DNA of 64,000 nt from Purshia tridentata. Lineage: Eukaryota; Streptophyta; Magnoliopsida; Rosales; Rosaceae. This document shows, piece by piece, positions 11,856-24,100 of this stretch. Position numbers and translations under genes: made by a program. The DNA lies in assembly GCA_003254885.1 (NCBI GenBank), contig QANT01007288.1, forward strand, positions 1 through 64,000, written 5' to 3'. Below the pieces are notes generated by a model, which had not been told where the DNA came from, did not search any database, and saw nothing but the letters and a program-made list of their open reading frames with translations. The stretch's first letter is position 1, and the number at the start of each line of letters is the position of its first letter.

Positions 11856-12324
11856 GATGGTGAAGAAATCTAGGCATCCATCCCAAAACCAATTGGCAAT
11901 GAGAGGAGTAGCCCAAACCCTTATAAACCACTAGCAAGGTCCTCACATCTTCAATGTGGGATATCTCTCAACACGCCCCCGCACGTGTGGTGGCCGCTTA
12001 GGCGCATCACGTGGATAACCTGCTCTAATACCATGAAGAAATCTAGGCATCCATCCCAAAACCAATTGGCAATGAGAGGAGTAGCCCAAACCCTTATAAA
12101 CCACTAGCAAGGTCCTCACATCTTCAATGTGGGATATCTCTCAACACGCCCCCGCACGTGTGGTGGCCGCTTAGGCGCATCACGTGGATAACCTGCTCTA
12201 ATACCATGAAGAAATCTAGGCATCCATCCCAAAACCAATTGGCAATGAGAGGAGTAGCCCAAACCCTTATAAACCACTAGCAAGGTCCTCACATCTTCAA
12301 TGTGAGATATCTCTCAACAGATGG
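11856..12324 (-). mobile_element. Tandem TRIM retroelement: three LTRs, two internal segments, 5-bp TSD
   Basis: Three 113-bp LTRs (11861-11973, 12034-12146, 12207-12319) alternate with two identical-length 60-bp internal segments (11974-12033, 12147-12206). LTRs have TG...CA ends. Reading the minus strand, each internal segment begins right after an LTR with TGGTATTAGAGCAGG, matching the initiator-Met tRNA primer-binding site pattern (TGGTATCAGAGC), and ends with a G-rich polypurine-like tract before the next LTR. The whole array is flanked by the 5-bp direct repeat GATGG (11856-11860 and 12320-12324). This is a terminal-repeat retrotransposon in miniature with no coding capacity. The LTRs are nearly identical, suggesting a young insertion, and the element looks structurally whole. 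The extra LTR-internal unit is the kind of tandem form known for TRIMs and attributed to recombination between LTRs. Confidence 0.93.
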
Positions 12325-12443
12325 CCTATAGCAGGTGTGGCTAGTCCTAGGGCTATCTGTGTAGTTAAGCCTCTATGGGCTAGTTTTTTTGTGTGCTATT
12401 CTTGCTGGGTTAATTTAGGGTGCATAAGTTAGCCCCCATTTAA

Positions 12444-12460
12444 CACACACACACACACAA
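12444..12460. repeat. (CA)n microsatellite
   Basis: A short run of eight or so CA units in otherwise featureless DNA downstream of the TRIM array. Confidence 0.85.
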
Positions 12461-12814
12461 ATTACAATATATGACATGAACATAGATATCCAAAAAAACC
12501 TCTGAACTGAATACAACCCCAGACTTTCTTTTGTTATGGTAGACTGAAGGCCTCGTGCATGCCCAAAACAACCCCAGATTTTCTTTGCTGCATTTACATC
12601 TGCACTATACATATATATATGTTAAGTACTCTAAGCCTTGCAGTGCTGTGAAAATACTGTGATTTCTGTCACTCCAAGATTCGAAATTTCATTCCCACAT
12701 AGTGACATACTCTATATGATAGGAATGTCGCATGTGCAAGAGAAAGTTAAGCAGACATTGATCAATCAGTAATATACATACATATATACATACATACATA
12801 TATATATATATAGG

Positions 12815-13207
12815 AAGGCTCCATTGTAGGATTCTCACAAACTTCTAGTTTGTGGGATCCCCTTGTGGGGCCCACGCAAGTTGTTTTGTATCGATGCGAA
12901 CCGTTCATTTTTTACATTTCCATTAATAGATCATCCTTACAAAAAATTAGCCAAATCAGAAACCATTTGCCTGTTTAACATTGACTAAACAAGTAGACGG
13001 TTTCATAAAAAATATTTGATTCGTCCATTTGTTTGGTCAAAGTTAAATAGTCAAATGGTTTCCGATTTAGCTAATTTTTTGCAAAGATGATCTATCAATG
13101 AAGATGTAAAAAATGAACAGTTCGGATCAATATAAAACAACTCATGTGGTCCCCACAAGGAAAATCCCACAAACTAGAAGTTTGTGAGAATCCCACAATG
13201 GAGCCTT
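12815..13207. mobile_element. Long-TIR foldback MITE, superfamily uncertain
   Basis: About 393 bp bounded by AAGGCTCCATTGTAGGATTC (12815-) and the complementary GAATCCCACAATGGAGCCTT (to 13207). The arms run inward about 165 bases each: CACAAACTTCTAGTTTGTG near the left end, the same palindromic motif near the right end, then CATTTTTTACAT and GATCATC matching ATGTAAAAAATG and GATGATC. The element can form one large imperfect hairpin. The flanks are AT dinucleotide repeats, so the target duplication cannot be defined, although 9-bp (Mutator-like) is possible. No coding capacity. Confidence 0.85.
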
Positions 13208-14648
13208 GCTCTATATATATATATATATGCATGCAAGGAAGTAAATATAAATTTTTGAGGTGAGTTATAAACACAAGCAGTAGCGGATTTCAGAAATTTT
13301 TTCTCATATATGGGACAAGAAGATGAAACTTCCATATAAATTTTACTTCCAGAATTTAAGCACTCACACAAGATTCATCTTTCTGAGAGCTAGACGGCCA
13401 AAAGACTGATAGAAAGTGTGGCTCTTTAAAATTGGAAGGAGATTTTGAAGTGCGCGCTTAATTATTTGTAAATAAAGTAATTCCTTGAGGATAGCTTATT
13501 TATTTATTTAATCCAAAATTGCGCACAGGAATATATGAATAAACAGTACATCTGTACATGGTGACTTTTCTGTAAATCATATATGTATAGATGAGCAGTA
13601 CTTGAAATATTTACATATATCATATAGTTCCCCGTGCTTGAGTAGATTCATGCTTTGCAGCATTTTGTAATTTTAAGTATAAATATATGCATTTATCCTT
13701 TTTCTTTTTTTAAGATGATTAGGGTTTATAATTTTATATGGGTGTGTATATGGTAGGGTTTCAATATGATTTAAGAGATCATTTTTTTTTCCTTTGATAG
13801 CCTGAGGCAAACTTCATTACCTTAATCAAGGTTTATATCACAAGCAACTATATATCAGCCAATTATCACAAGTCAATATGATCGAATAAGATCAAGAGAA
13901 AATTAACCTCGCAAATGCGTGCACCGGACATTATAAATACAAGGATTAATATTATAAAGAAAACTTAAAAGATAGAAATTTAAGTACTCTAATTAAAAGC
14001 TAATTAAGAATTTTATTAGGGATATATATTAATGTAATTGCACTAGTGTAGTACATTATCGTGGTATGCACAGATTAAAACTACATGTTTAAAACTGTTC
14101 AACTAGTTTTTTATTTAGTAATAATTTTGATTTATTAATTATGTTTGTCATAGTCAAAGAATTCTCAAGTTTCGATATCTCCCTCCTATGTAAGAAAAAG
14201 AAGACCTAAAATATTGAGCATTCAGTATTCATTATTTTTTTCAACCTTTAGGCCGGCTTCATCCCGAAAAATAGTACGAAACTACACCAAAACAAACAAC
14301 TCTAACCAACCAACAAAGACAAAAACATCACCAAAAATATCTGACTCACAGATGGCAACTGAAGTATCGTACTCAACCAATTAAATTGTTTCCCACATTT
14401 TTCATGCAAACTTGGGAGGCATTAAATGGCATGCACATTGCACCAGTGTTTTAACAGGTCGGGCCGGATAAGAACCACTCTGGACCGGACCGGTTCAACA
14501 TAATTATTTTGGAGGGTGAACCTTATCCATAAAAAATCCAAAGTTGTTCTGTTCCATTTACTTCCCAGTTGCAGCAGAGAATGGAAGGTCTTCAATATTC
14601 CTTCACAGCGAAACAGCCTTGGCTTCCTTGGTTAACTCTCAAACCTCC
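13208..14648. other. Intergenic DNA upstream of the PPR gene
   Basis: AT-rich. No ORF with family similarity. The last 100-200 bases before 14649 should hold the PPR leader and promoter. A GC-richer patch (GGGCCGGAT...GGACCGGACCGG) lies near 14460-14500 and is not explained. Confidence 0.5.
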
Positions 14649-17450
14649 ATGGACAAATTAGCTCCATTTCACCACCTTAGCCGACCTTTCCTTCAAAACC
14701 CACCAAGGGTTTCTCTTGCTCGTGGTGTCACGGCCACTTCTACTGAGCCCCAACTCTTTGCTTCTTCTTCTATTCCATCTTCTTTTCCAAGACTTTCTTC
14801 AAGCTTTACCTTCTTGGATGGCTTGGGTGACCCCAAAACTTTGAATTCAGTGAAAGTAATGCATGCCCAGATGATAAAAATGGCTAACAAGAACAATATG
14901 GATACCATGGGAAAAAATTTGGTCGCATATTACTTGGAATTTGGTGATTTTAGGTCGGCTGCTCTAGCTTTCTTTGTGGGTTCTCAACAAAGTTATCTTC
15001 TATGGAGTTCTTTTCTAGAGGAGTTCGGAAGATTTGGGGGTGACCCACATGAAATTCTTGAGTTTTTTTGTGAGTTTCATGGTGGGGGGGTGATGTTTGA
15101 TAGCAGAATTCTTGGTGTAGTTTTGAAACTTTGTGCAAGTTTAAAGGATTTGTGGCTTGGGTTGGAAATTCACTCTTATTTAATCAAAAGGGGCTTTGAT
15201 TTGGATGCGCATTTGAAGTGTGCATTGATAAAGTTTTATGGGAGTTGTTGGGGCATAGAAAGTGCCAATCAATTGTTTTATGAAATGCAGAATCAAGAAG
15301 ATATTTTGTGGAATGAGGTAATCATGCTCAACTTTAAGAATGGGAGATGGGTGAAGGCTCTGGAACTGTTTCGAAAGATGCAATTTTCATTTGCTAAGGC
15401 CAACAGTACTACAATTGTCAAAGCACTACAAGCTTGTGGAAAAGTTAGAGCTCTCAATGAGGGAAAGCAAATTCATGGGTATGTTTTGAGATGGGCATTG
15501 GAGTCAAATTTGTCAATATGCAATTCCCTTATTAGCATGTACTCCAGAAATGACAGACTAAAATTAGCTAGGACAGTTTTCAATAAAATGAAGGATCATA
15601 ATTTGTCATCATGGAACTCGATTATCTCTTCTTACGCTTCACTTGGTTGTTTAAATGATGCTTGGATTCTTTTCCAAGAAATGAAATCGTCTGATGTGAA
15701 GCCAGACATTGTGACTTGGAATTGCCTTTTGTCAGGCCATTCTCTTCATGGCTCATATAAAGCAGTCCTGACCATTTTGAAGAGAATGCAAGACGCCGGC
15801 TTCAAGCCAAATTCAAGCTCTATTACTAGTGTTCTTCAAGCAATTACTGAATTATGTTTCTTGAAGCACGGGAAACAAATTCATGGTTTTGTGATAAGAA
15901 ATGGGCTTAACTGCTATGATGTGTATGTAGGAACTTCATTAGTGGACATGTATGTGAAGAATAATTGTTTATCCAATGCTCAAATAGTTTTTGATAATAT
16001 GAAGAACAAAAATATTTTTGCCTGGAATTCATTGATATCAGGGTATTCCTTCAAGGGTCTTTTTGAAGATGCTGAACGGCTATTGAATAGCATTGATCAA
16101 GATGGAATCGAACCCGACTTAGTGACATGGAATGGTCTGGTTTCAGGGTATTCAGTGTGGGGTTGCTATAAGGAAGCTTTGACGGTGATTCATCGGATTA
16201 AAAGTTCAGGGTTAACCCCTAATGTGGTTTCATGGACTGCTCTTATATCAGGCTGTTCACAGAATAAGAATTACTCGGACTCACTCAAGTTTTTTATCCA
16301 AATGCAAGAAGAAGGTATCAGGGCAAACTCTGCCACAATATCCAGCCTACTTAAAGCTTGTGCAGGACTATCTTTGTTATGCAAAGGTGAAGAGGTACAC
16401 TGTCACAGCATACGAAAAGGTTTCATTGAGGATGTATTCGTACCCACAGCACTTATTGACATGTACAGTAAGGCAGGCAATTTCAGAAGTGCCCATGAGG
16501 TTTTTAGGAAGATTAAGAACAAGACCTTAGCTTCTTGGAATTGCATGATTATGGGGTTTGCAATTTATGGCTTTGGGAAAGAGGCTATTTCTCTTTTTTA
16601 TGAAATGCGTGGAGCAGGTCTGCAGCCAGATGCTATAACCTTTACGGCTCTGCTCTCTGGTTGCAAGAACTCAGTTTTAGTTGATGAAGGATGGAAATTG
16701 TTCGATAGTATGAGCACAGATTATAACATAGCTCCGACAATTGAGCATTACTCTTGCATGGTAGATCTTCTTGGCAGAGCTGGTTATCTTGATGAAGCTT
16801 GGGATTTTATTCAAACAATGCCATTTAAGCTGGATGCCACTGTATGGGGTGCTTTTCTTGCATCCTGCCGAATCCATAAAAACTTGGTGTTTGCAGAGAC
16901 TGCAGCAAAGAATCTTTTTGAGTTGGAACCTCATAATCCAGCCAATTACGTCTTGATGATGAACTTATATGCTATGTCAAACAGATGGGAAGATGTGGAG
17001 CGTCTTAAAGATTTGATGAAAAATGTTGGGGTGAAATATGGGCCTGTGTGGAGCTGGATACAAATTGATCAGACAATTCATATGTTCTCCGCAGAAGGGA
17101 AGCCTCATACTGACACAGGAGAACTTTATTTTGAGTTGTATCATTTGGTTTCTGAAATGAAGAAATTGGGATATGAGCCTGATATTAACTGTGTGTATCA
17201 GAATATTGATGAGGTGGAGAAGAAGAAGATGCTGTTGAGTCACACAGAGAAACTGGCTATTACATATGGATTGATGAAGATGAAAAGTGGAGAACCTATC
17301 AGGGTGATTAACAACACAAGAGTTTGTTCTGATTGTCATACAGCAGCAAAGTACATGTCATTGGTACGGCAACGTGAGATTTTCCTCAAGGATGGTATTC
17401 GGTTTCACCATTTCAGGGAAGGAAAGTGTACCTGCAATGACTGCTGGTAA
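14649..17450 (+). CDS. DYW-class PPR protein, organelle RNA editing factor (At4g01030-like)
   Basis: Single uninterrupted exon of 933 codons plus stop, typical of plant PPR genes. The open frame extends upstream but without ATG; 14649 (MDKLAPFHHLS) is the first in-frame ATG and starts a Ser/Arg/Pro-rich organelle-targeting peptide. About 15 PPR repeats of P, L and S type follow (for example SWNSIISSYASLGCLNDAWI, TWNCLLSGHSLHGSYKAVLT, SWTALISGCSQNKNYSDSLK). They lead into E/E+ motifs (GRAGYLDEAWDFIQTMP) and a DYW deaminase domain. The zinc-ligand signature is present as HTEKLAITYGLM and CSDCHTAAKYMS. The very C-terminus is CNDCW, so the usual terminal DYW reads DCW. Such proteins bind organellar transcripts in a sequence-specific way and direct C-to-U editing; the target cannot be read from the sequence. 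Its position between CHID1 and a PYL gene matches Arabidopsis At4g01030. Confidence 0.95.
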   Translation: MDKLAPFHHLSRPFLQNPPRVSLARGVTATSTEPQLFASSSIPSSFPRLSSSFTFLDGLGDPKTLNSVKVMHAQMIKMANKNNMDTMGKNLVAYYLEFGDFRSAALAFFVGSQQSYLLWSSFLEEFGRFGGDPHEILEFFCEFHGGGVMFDSRILGVVLKLCASLKDLWLGLEIHSYLIKRGFDLDAHLKCALIKFYGSCWGIESANQLFYEMQNQEDILWNEVIMLNFKNGRWVKALELFRKMQFSFAKANSTTIVKALQACGKVRALNEGKQIHGYVLRWALESNLSICNSLISMYSRNDRLKLARTVFNKMKDHNLSSWNSIISSYASLGCLNDAWILFQEMKSSDVKPDIVTWNCLLSGHSLHGSYKAVLTILKRMQDAGFKPNSSSITSVLQAITELCFLKHGKQIHGFVIRNGLNCYDVYVGTSLVDMYVKNNCLSNAQIVFDNMKNKNIFAWNSLISGYSFKGLFEDAERLLNSIDQDGIEPDLVTWNGLVSGYSVWGCYKEALTVIHRIKSSGLTPNVVSWTALISGCSQNKNYSDSLKFFIQMQEEGIRANSATISSLLKACAGLSLLCKGEEVHCHSIRKGFIEDVFVPTALIDMYSKAGNFRSAHEVFRKIKNKTLASWNCMIMGFAIYGFGKEAISLFYEMRGAGLQPDAITFTALLSGCKNSVLVDEGWKLFDSMSTDYNIAPTIEHYSCMVDLLGRAGYLDEAWDFIQTMPFKLDATVWGAFLASCRIHKNLVFAETAAKNLFELEPHNPANYVLMMNLYAMSNRWEDVERLKDLMKNVGVKYGPVWSWIQIDQTIHMFSAEGKPHTDTGELYFELYHLVSEMKKLGYEPDINCVYQNIDEVEKKKMLLSHTEKLAITYGLMKMKSGEPIRVINNTRVCSDCHTAAKYMSLVRQREIFLKDGIRFHHFREGKCTCNDCW

Positions 17451-18595
17451 GGAGGAATAAAATGCCCTCTTGAATGCTACATTGCCATTACCCATCATGA
17501 AGGGAAGGCTTGATGCTTCAATTGGCATGAAACTCAAGGACACGATTTGCAACTCTCGTCCCCCTTTGTACCAAAAAGATGAGGCAGATAGAGTGAGAAT
17601 TTGACCCCAAATTGTTCCAGTCTCCAGTGAATGCTCATAAAGCACACCAAACCTCATCAGCAAGTTTTAAGCTTGCTGTGAAGTTAAAGACATTATTCTT
17701 TCACCTTTGTGAAGACTGCTAATAACATCTTATTGCTAACGGACATGGAGTAGTACACGGGCGCACCCAAGGGGTACTGGACAGTCGAGACTAAATAATG
17801 GTGGCTATCTGTAGCACCTCTCAACTGTTTAGATTGCCTAGAGCCTAAAAATAAGGTTTCCCGGAACCGGAAGCCCCCTTACATGTGCCAGTTCTTGAGT
17901 CATTCACCATATGAATTGGAAGAGATTTTAGTATTGATTCCATGTTTCACCAATTTGTGCAGTGTTATTGGTCCTCCAAGGTTCCAACACTGAATTTAAT
18001 ATAACAAAGAATAGGTATTTTTTTATTGAAACTTCAACAGATAAATCATAATCCAATAAGTAGAAACACAAAAGTTAAGCAATTACAATAATTTATTTAG
18101 AATGCAAATACATAAGTATATACAAAACAAACAACAACGCAGCAGCAGTTCTTCCTCCGAATCCTCCCTGCACTACAAGATGAAAACCCCAGTCCATAGA
18201 TACCATCTCTTTCCAAGATAAATATTTACAGATCAGAGTCATACTAACAACATTGGTAGTTTGGTACCACTATGCACGAAACCCAGGAAAAATAAAACTC
18301 ACAGTAACTTTCCCTTTCCATTCATGGAGAGCTTATAAAAAACCTAGAAAGCTCATCCTTCAAACACAAATAAGAGAAACCCCAGGCATCATTTTCAGAG
18401 TGAGAATGACTATGCAAGAGCAATACAGTAGAAATCTTCATCGGTCAGAAATGCATAAGCCAGCAATGTTCCAAAACTTCTGTGAATGGAAGGAAAGCTC
18501 CTACTATCTCTACAAAGCATCTGAGACAAAAAACCATGGTTGGTATAACTATAGTCATTGGGCTCCTAAGCCATCCGGTCCATCCCCCATATCCT
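17451..18595. other. Convergent 3' regions of PPR and PYL genes
   Basis: The plus-strand PPR gene ends at 17450 and the minus-strand PYL gene ends at 18596, so this 1.1 kb should contain two converging 3' UTRs. ORFs here show no family resemblance. No repeat was recognised. Confidence 0.6.
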
Positions 18596-21198
18596 CTAAT
18601 GATTGATAGGTTCAGTTCGGTCCTGGACAGCCATCCTCTCTGAGACATCAGCCAAAGACTTGAGGTTGCACCTGATCAGGGCCTCCACAAAGTAGCATGT
18701 CTCATCCTTGGTATTTCCATCGGGCACATCCACCACAAAGGATTCAATAACTAGCGTCCCTGGTCTCCCATCAATAGCCTCAGGATGGACAGTAATAATT
18801 GAAGAGTAATTCTGCAAGTTTGAAGAACATATAGAAACGCATTAGAAAGGCATTCTCTTACCACGTAATAATACAGGAGAAAAAAGATTTTATTCAAAGA
18901 TTAAGGCAAAAACAGAAAATGAATTCAAAATTCATATAAAATATCAAAATACATATAGCATGTGATGGCAGATGCTGGCAGCCTTGGCCCATTAGAACAA
19001 TAGTAATTCCAACAAATCAAAAACTAATTACATGTTACACATTCTGAATATCGCTAAGGTTAGTCACCAAAGAACAACATTTCCAGGCACCTTCCAATTT
19101 CTTGGACAACATGTTACATGCATGCCACCATCCCATGCATACGTCGCATGTGAGGTAAATGGATGAGACCTAGACATTGAATGGCCCTATTGATGGCTGA
19201 GTGCCTGTGGCTGTCACCCACAAGCAGCTGTTGCTAGCTCTCCTATACAAATTCTCTTTACTCTTAAAGTCTTTCTAGAAACAGTTAGTGAAACAATTGA
19301 CTTTGAAACTGTGAGTTAGGCATTAAAAGGGTGGCATCAAACCTCATTTTCCATATGCTTAGGCACAACCAGACAAATAACCAGTGATGTCATTTACTAA
19401 CCATACTGTCATATTGCTGCTAAATTTTATGAATTCATGTTTAGACAAATTTTAAAGTTTAGTGTACAATCTTAAATCCCCAGATGGTCAATTTTTCAGG
19501 ACCAAAAAGAATTATTACTTAAATTTGGTAAATATGTTCAAAAGATAACATTGATGAAGCATTGAACTCCAAGCTAAATGGTCATTCATGACACATTCAC
19601 ACACAAGGGAACATTAGTATACTTTCTGCTGATCAAAGAACTTGGTCACAATTAATTTAAATGGAAACCTTAAAACATGCCAAAAAAAAAAAGCCCAAAA
19701 CCACAGCATCAAATAAAATAGTGTTGTTATTTATGTTTGAAAGCAATGGCAAAATTTATGCATTTTCCAAAATTTTCTTGTTTTTTCACTTTAGTACTGC
19801 CATGTGTACCACAAGTTTCACTTTTAATCTAGAAACTAACATAGCCATCAATGATAATGCCACCAACAATTTCTGTATGATGTGATCTCCAACCAGTTGT
19901 GCAGCCTATGCACCATAAATACATGTGTAGAGTTGTATAATACGCCGCATATGCATGGCATAAAAATAAACAGCTACATAGACTGCCACATTAGATTGCA
20001 AGCAGATTGCAGCTAACTGAGTCGTATTCCTAACATATTCCTTTCACAACTATGCCACCAGACAAATGTACTTCCTATTTGTACAATAAATTGGATAAAA
20101 GAAAGACTGCAACAGTAGGCAGAAGAGACAAAAAGACTTTCTTACCCTTAGCCTGTGGTCACCACCAACAATCCTGATGCCCAGAATGTGCTCATCATCA
20201 TCAAGAAGCTCCAGCCTCTCAGTGCTGGTCGTCGCAGGAAGCCCAGATTTAACATTCACTTCTCTAACGCTCCCAATGCCAAGGTCCCCCTTCATGATGC
20301 ACCGGCTAACAAAGGGCTTGTACTTCTGGGGTTGATCAAATCTCCTTACCAATGACCATACCTGATAAAACAAACACACCACTAATTCAGCAACTTATCA
20401 AAAACAATAGACGTGAATGTAAAAGGAGTTGTCAATTTTCAACTAGATCTCTGCCATTAAAATCTTAACATTTTGTTTTGGTTACTGGGAAAGTACAAGA
20501 ACGGAAATTGAATTAACTTGCTTTCCATTTCATAAAAGCTAATATTTAAGGAAATAAATGGCAAGGAAAAAAAGGCCCTTCAATTTTTAAATTTTCGTAA
20601 GACTTTTTCAGTAACCAAATGAATTTATAAACCTTTTAGATAATTACAACAAAATGAAAGATAAAAAGAATTTTAAGCAAAAATATTTGAAATTCAACTC
20701 TCCAAAGTTGGATTGCGGCCTCCAAAATCACATGCAAACCAAACCAGTTAGAGCCAAAATCCAAATAATAGTACAAATTAACACCCTTTCGCCAAAATTA
20801 CTACGAAGTCGTTCAAATTAACTATCAAAGTCAAATCTTCACACATATTTGATCCAGTTGAGCCACAATAAAGATAAGCCAGAAACAAAAACATCAAAAA
20901 GGAACCAAAAACGACCCAAATCGTTCCCAATCACCCAGATCTCCAAGACCCAACAGAAAGTCAAACACAAGAAAAACCCTTTCTTTATCAAAATCACCAA
21001 CACTCAAAGCTAAAGAAACAGAACCCAGAGCTCAATCAGACGGTTCACACAGAGAGAGAGAGAGAGAGAGAGGCTTACGAGATGCACAGGGGCTTTGATG
21101 TGCCTGACCAAAGCCGAAGTGCACTGGTTCTCTCTGGGCTCGTGCCTGTGGTGCCTTCGTATGTACTGAGCCTCCATTGAATCACCACCACAGCTCAT
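18596..21198 (-). CDS. PYL: PYR/PYL/RCAR abscisic acid receptor (PYL7-10 group)
   Basis: Three exons on the minus strand: 21198-21079, 20361-20146, 18811-18596 (552 nt, 183 aa); every intron is phase 0. The product is a soluble START-like hormone receptor that binds ABA and then inhibits clade A PP2C phosphatases. The conserved elements are in place: [20 protein letters not shown] with the ABA-contacting Lys, [17 protein letters not shown], the gate loop [21 protein letters not shown], the latch [37 protein letters not shown] and [20 protein letters not shown]. The three-exon structure and REN motif fit the subclass containing PYL7-PYL10. The ATG at 21196-21198 ([12 protein letters not shown]) is the first in frame; an internal ATG at 21175-21177 is possible. 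The nearest Arabidopsis neighbour by position is At4g01026 (PYL7). GA repeats flank exon 1. Confidence 0.95.
18812..20145 (-). other. Large intron 2 of the PYL gene
   Basis: A 1.33-kb intron with GT-AG borders between the latch-containing exon and the last exon. ORFs within it have no support. No repeat family was recognised. Confidence 0.75.
21050..21072. repeat. (GA)n microsatellite at PYL exon 1 donor
   Basis: A GA tract lies just inside intron 1 of PYL, six bases or so past the donor at 21078-21077. A second GA tract is at 21293-21327 in the leader or promoter. Confidence 0.9.
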
Positions 21199-24100
21199 TC
21201 TGATCAACTCGATCACTTCCCAATCTTAATCTCTCCAACTGTTTCCCTTCTCTACGAATGACTAAATGAGGCTAACAACAAGACAGAGGCTTCCAGAGAG
21301 AGAGAGAGAGAGTGAGAGAGAGAGAGTAACAAGCTTTTCTTATTTGTTTTCCATTTTCATATTGTTTATTATTTTTTATTTTTGAGTAAAATAAGTACAA
21401 CCTTAGCTTAACTTGGCGGGTTATCAAAACTCCAATGTGAGTAGTGAGTCCACTCTCCACCGACAATGCAATTTTTTAATGTATATAAGCCCAAAGCCTG
21501 CGTTTTACTTTTGGGCATTATTGGCCTATATATTAAAAAAGTGTTTTATGCCTTTGTCAGTTTATCATCTTCTATTTTTTTATTTAGGGAAAAAGGGCAT
21601 TTTCCAAGAGTCACATAGTGGTGACACTATCGTTGGTGACAGCCCACTCTCTATCACTGATCTGGGTTGGTGGGGTAGTGGGTGCTTTTTTGGGTTAGTG
21701 GGGTAAATGGGTACTACTACTTGCTTTTGTTTATTATCACATTTAATTCAGCAAGTGGATGATTTTTAAAGTCAAAATTTGTAAAGTGGGGTTGGGGGAT
21801 GATGCTACTTGCTGCTTTGCTTAGTTGCTACCATTACTGTTACAGATCATTGATCATTTTCTCTATATATTTAATTGATTCAATATCATGGCAGAGACTT
21901 TCCTTGAAAACCCATCGCCTTCTACTATATTACAAGGAAATATAATTCATTCAAGTCCTTCACCCAAGGGCAAATTTGGAAGAGAACTATATGTTCTGAT
22001 ACATTACTTCTTCTTGCTAGGAGATTTGGGGTGGTATTTGTTATATATAGACTCTAAATTATTAAGTGTATCTCATACACCGTCATGTGGGGTGGTATTT
22101 GTTATATGTGGACTCTAAATTATTAGGTGTATCTGATACAACATCACATGTTATAACAAATTCAACGTATAAATGTATTATTGAACAGTATATTTATATT
22201 AGTAAGGTATAATATTAAAAATATTAGATTGGTTACACCACGCAGCGGTATATCAATTACACAAAATAATTTATCCAATTTATGTTAGGTACATCATACA
22301 TGTTATTTTCACTGTGAAAATAAATATTGCAATTTTATTTTTTTTTGCTAGTGTATCAAGGAGACAAGGAGTGTGAGATAGCAGTTTTGGATTGTATTTA
22401 TTATTTTCCTTAGCTTATTGATACTATTACCGTTATTCTCTTAAATTCTTAGATGTAATTGGTGTAAATATGACTTATATCATAGCATCTCCTCACGTGA
22501 TCATTTGTTGTGAAATTGAAATTATATACTTCTATACACAGTTTACACCTAAAAAATTTTTACCCATCCAAATAGATCATAAGTTGTTGAAATCCTTACG
22601 TGAGATTTTTATTACCTTAATGTCTTTTGGATTACATTATAAGGGATTGAACATACAACCTACCATAATCTTAAATTCATTTTCTCATCGGTGCTTGCCG
22701 CTTGAACTAACTCTAAGATCTTCTTAACCTTGATGTTTAATTTGGCTTTAAAATAATAGAAATGAGAATTAAAGAAATTTTGAAGACATTGGAAATAAGG
22801 ATGGAGTAAAACAATGTTATTTACTCCAACTTTTTATTCAGAAAAATATAATAAGGTGGTGGTGCATGCATAATGAGCCTCATAAAGTAGAGTGAATTCA
22901 CCGCCAAGATGATATCAATGGGTTGAGATAAAAAATGACACTTGGGTTTGAGATAATGATTAAGAGTTGTTCATATCCCATGAGTCATAGGATGAATATT
23001 ATCCTTTGTGCTTACCCAGAAATGGAATACAATTCATACTATAACAAGGTTATCCCATAATTATTATTGGTGTTCTTATCTTGGGTGCATTTATTTGCTT
23101 TGTCAAGTGGGTGTTGCTTAATTGAATGATGAGCCCTTTTTATTTGTTTGCCACTACCTTTTTTTCTTCTTTTCCCACTTGCCATGTGAAATGAAATCTA
23201 CTACAAAACAAGAAAGCTCACGCATACACTTTGAGTTTGATATTAACTTTTAAACAAACAAAAGACAAATGCCAACCCTTTTTCTCTTTTTTTTTTCTTT
23301 TTTTTTTTGGTTTTTTGTCGTTTTCTACAGTTTATCTATATCAACTATTCAGACGAACCACATCCTTTGTGACCCCACCACCTCCACTTGCAATTTACGA
23401 TACTATTCATTTTCGATCAAAAGTGTATTGTTTAACATATTTTCTGGATTATCTTCTCTTGGTTATTGGAGTGTGTCAAATCAAATGACTCAAATTTAAT
23501 CCGTATAATATCCCTATTTCTAAAAGGTACCGTCCGTGATTCCTTTAGAATATCCAAAATAATATTTCATATATAAAATTTATTAAAACTCTTCACGAAC
23601 TTTACATAAATAAAATGTTTAATGTTCACAATTTTTTTTTTTCCCGTCAAATTTTAAGTTAAGCGTTTGATCCAAAATTTCACTACTGTTGTACTAATTT
23701 TTGCCTAATTTAACTTTAGTTGCTAAGAGTCTAGTGTAATATATTAAAATTGTATTTACGTGTGAACGAGAGTAATTAACATGTCCCTAATACATTTGAT
23801 TAGTAAAGCAAAAAGAAAAAAGATTTGGTTAGGCCGTCACGTGTTTTGTGAAGGTACACAGGATTCACACAGGCTCCAGATTCAATGACACAAAAATGAG
23901 GGTCAAAGACTGAAAATTTCTTGAAACACAGAGACAATGGCACATCTTTGACTTTGCGATTTTGGCAAAGCTAGATAGAGTTGATAAGTTTGGTCCAATA
24001 ATGGGTGCCAAATAAAAATGGCGCTTTTCTTTTATGAGGTCTTTGTCACAGCACGTGGACTCAGTCTACTCACTCAGATTCGACCATCTTCCATTCTTCC

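Noticed and set aside
11974-12033. G-box-like CACGTG in the TRIM internal segment as a host promoter element
   Set aside because: It is part of the repeated retroelement unit and no gene lies in position to use it.
14544-14648. Upstream extension of the PPR frame
   Set aside because: The extra 35 codons have no ATG; the first ATG at 14649 gives a sensible targeting peptide.
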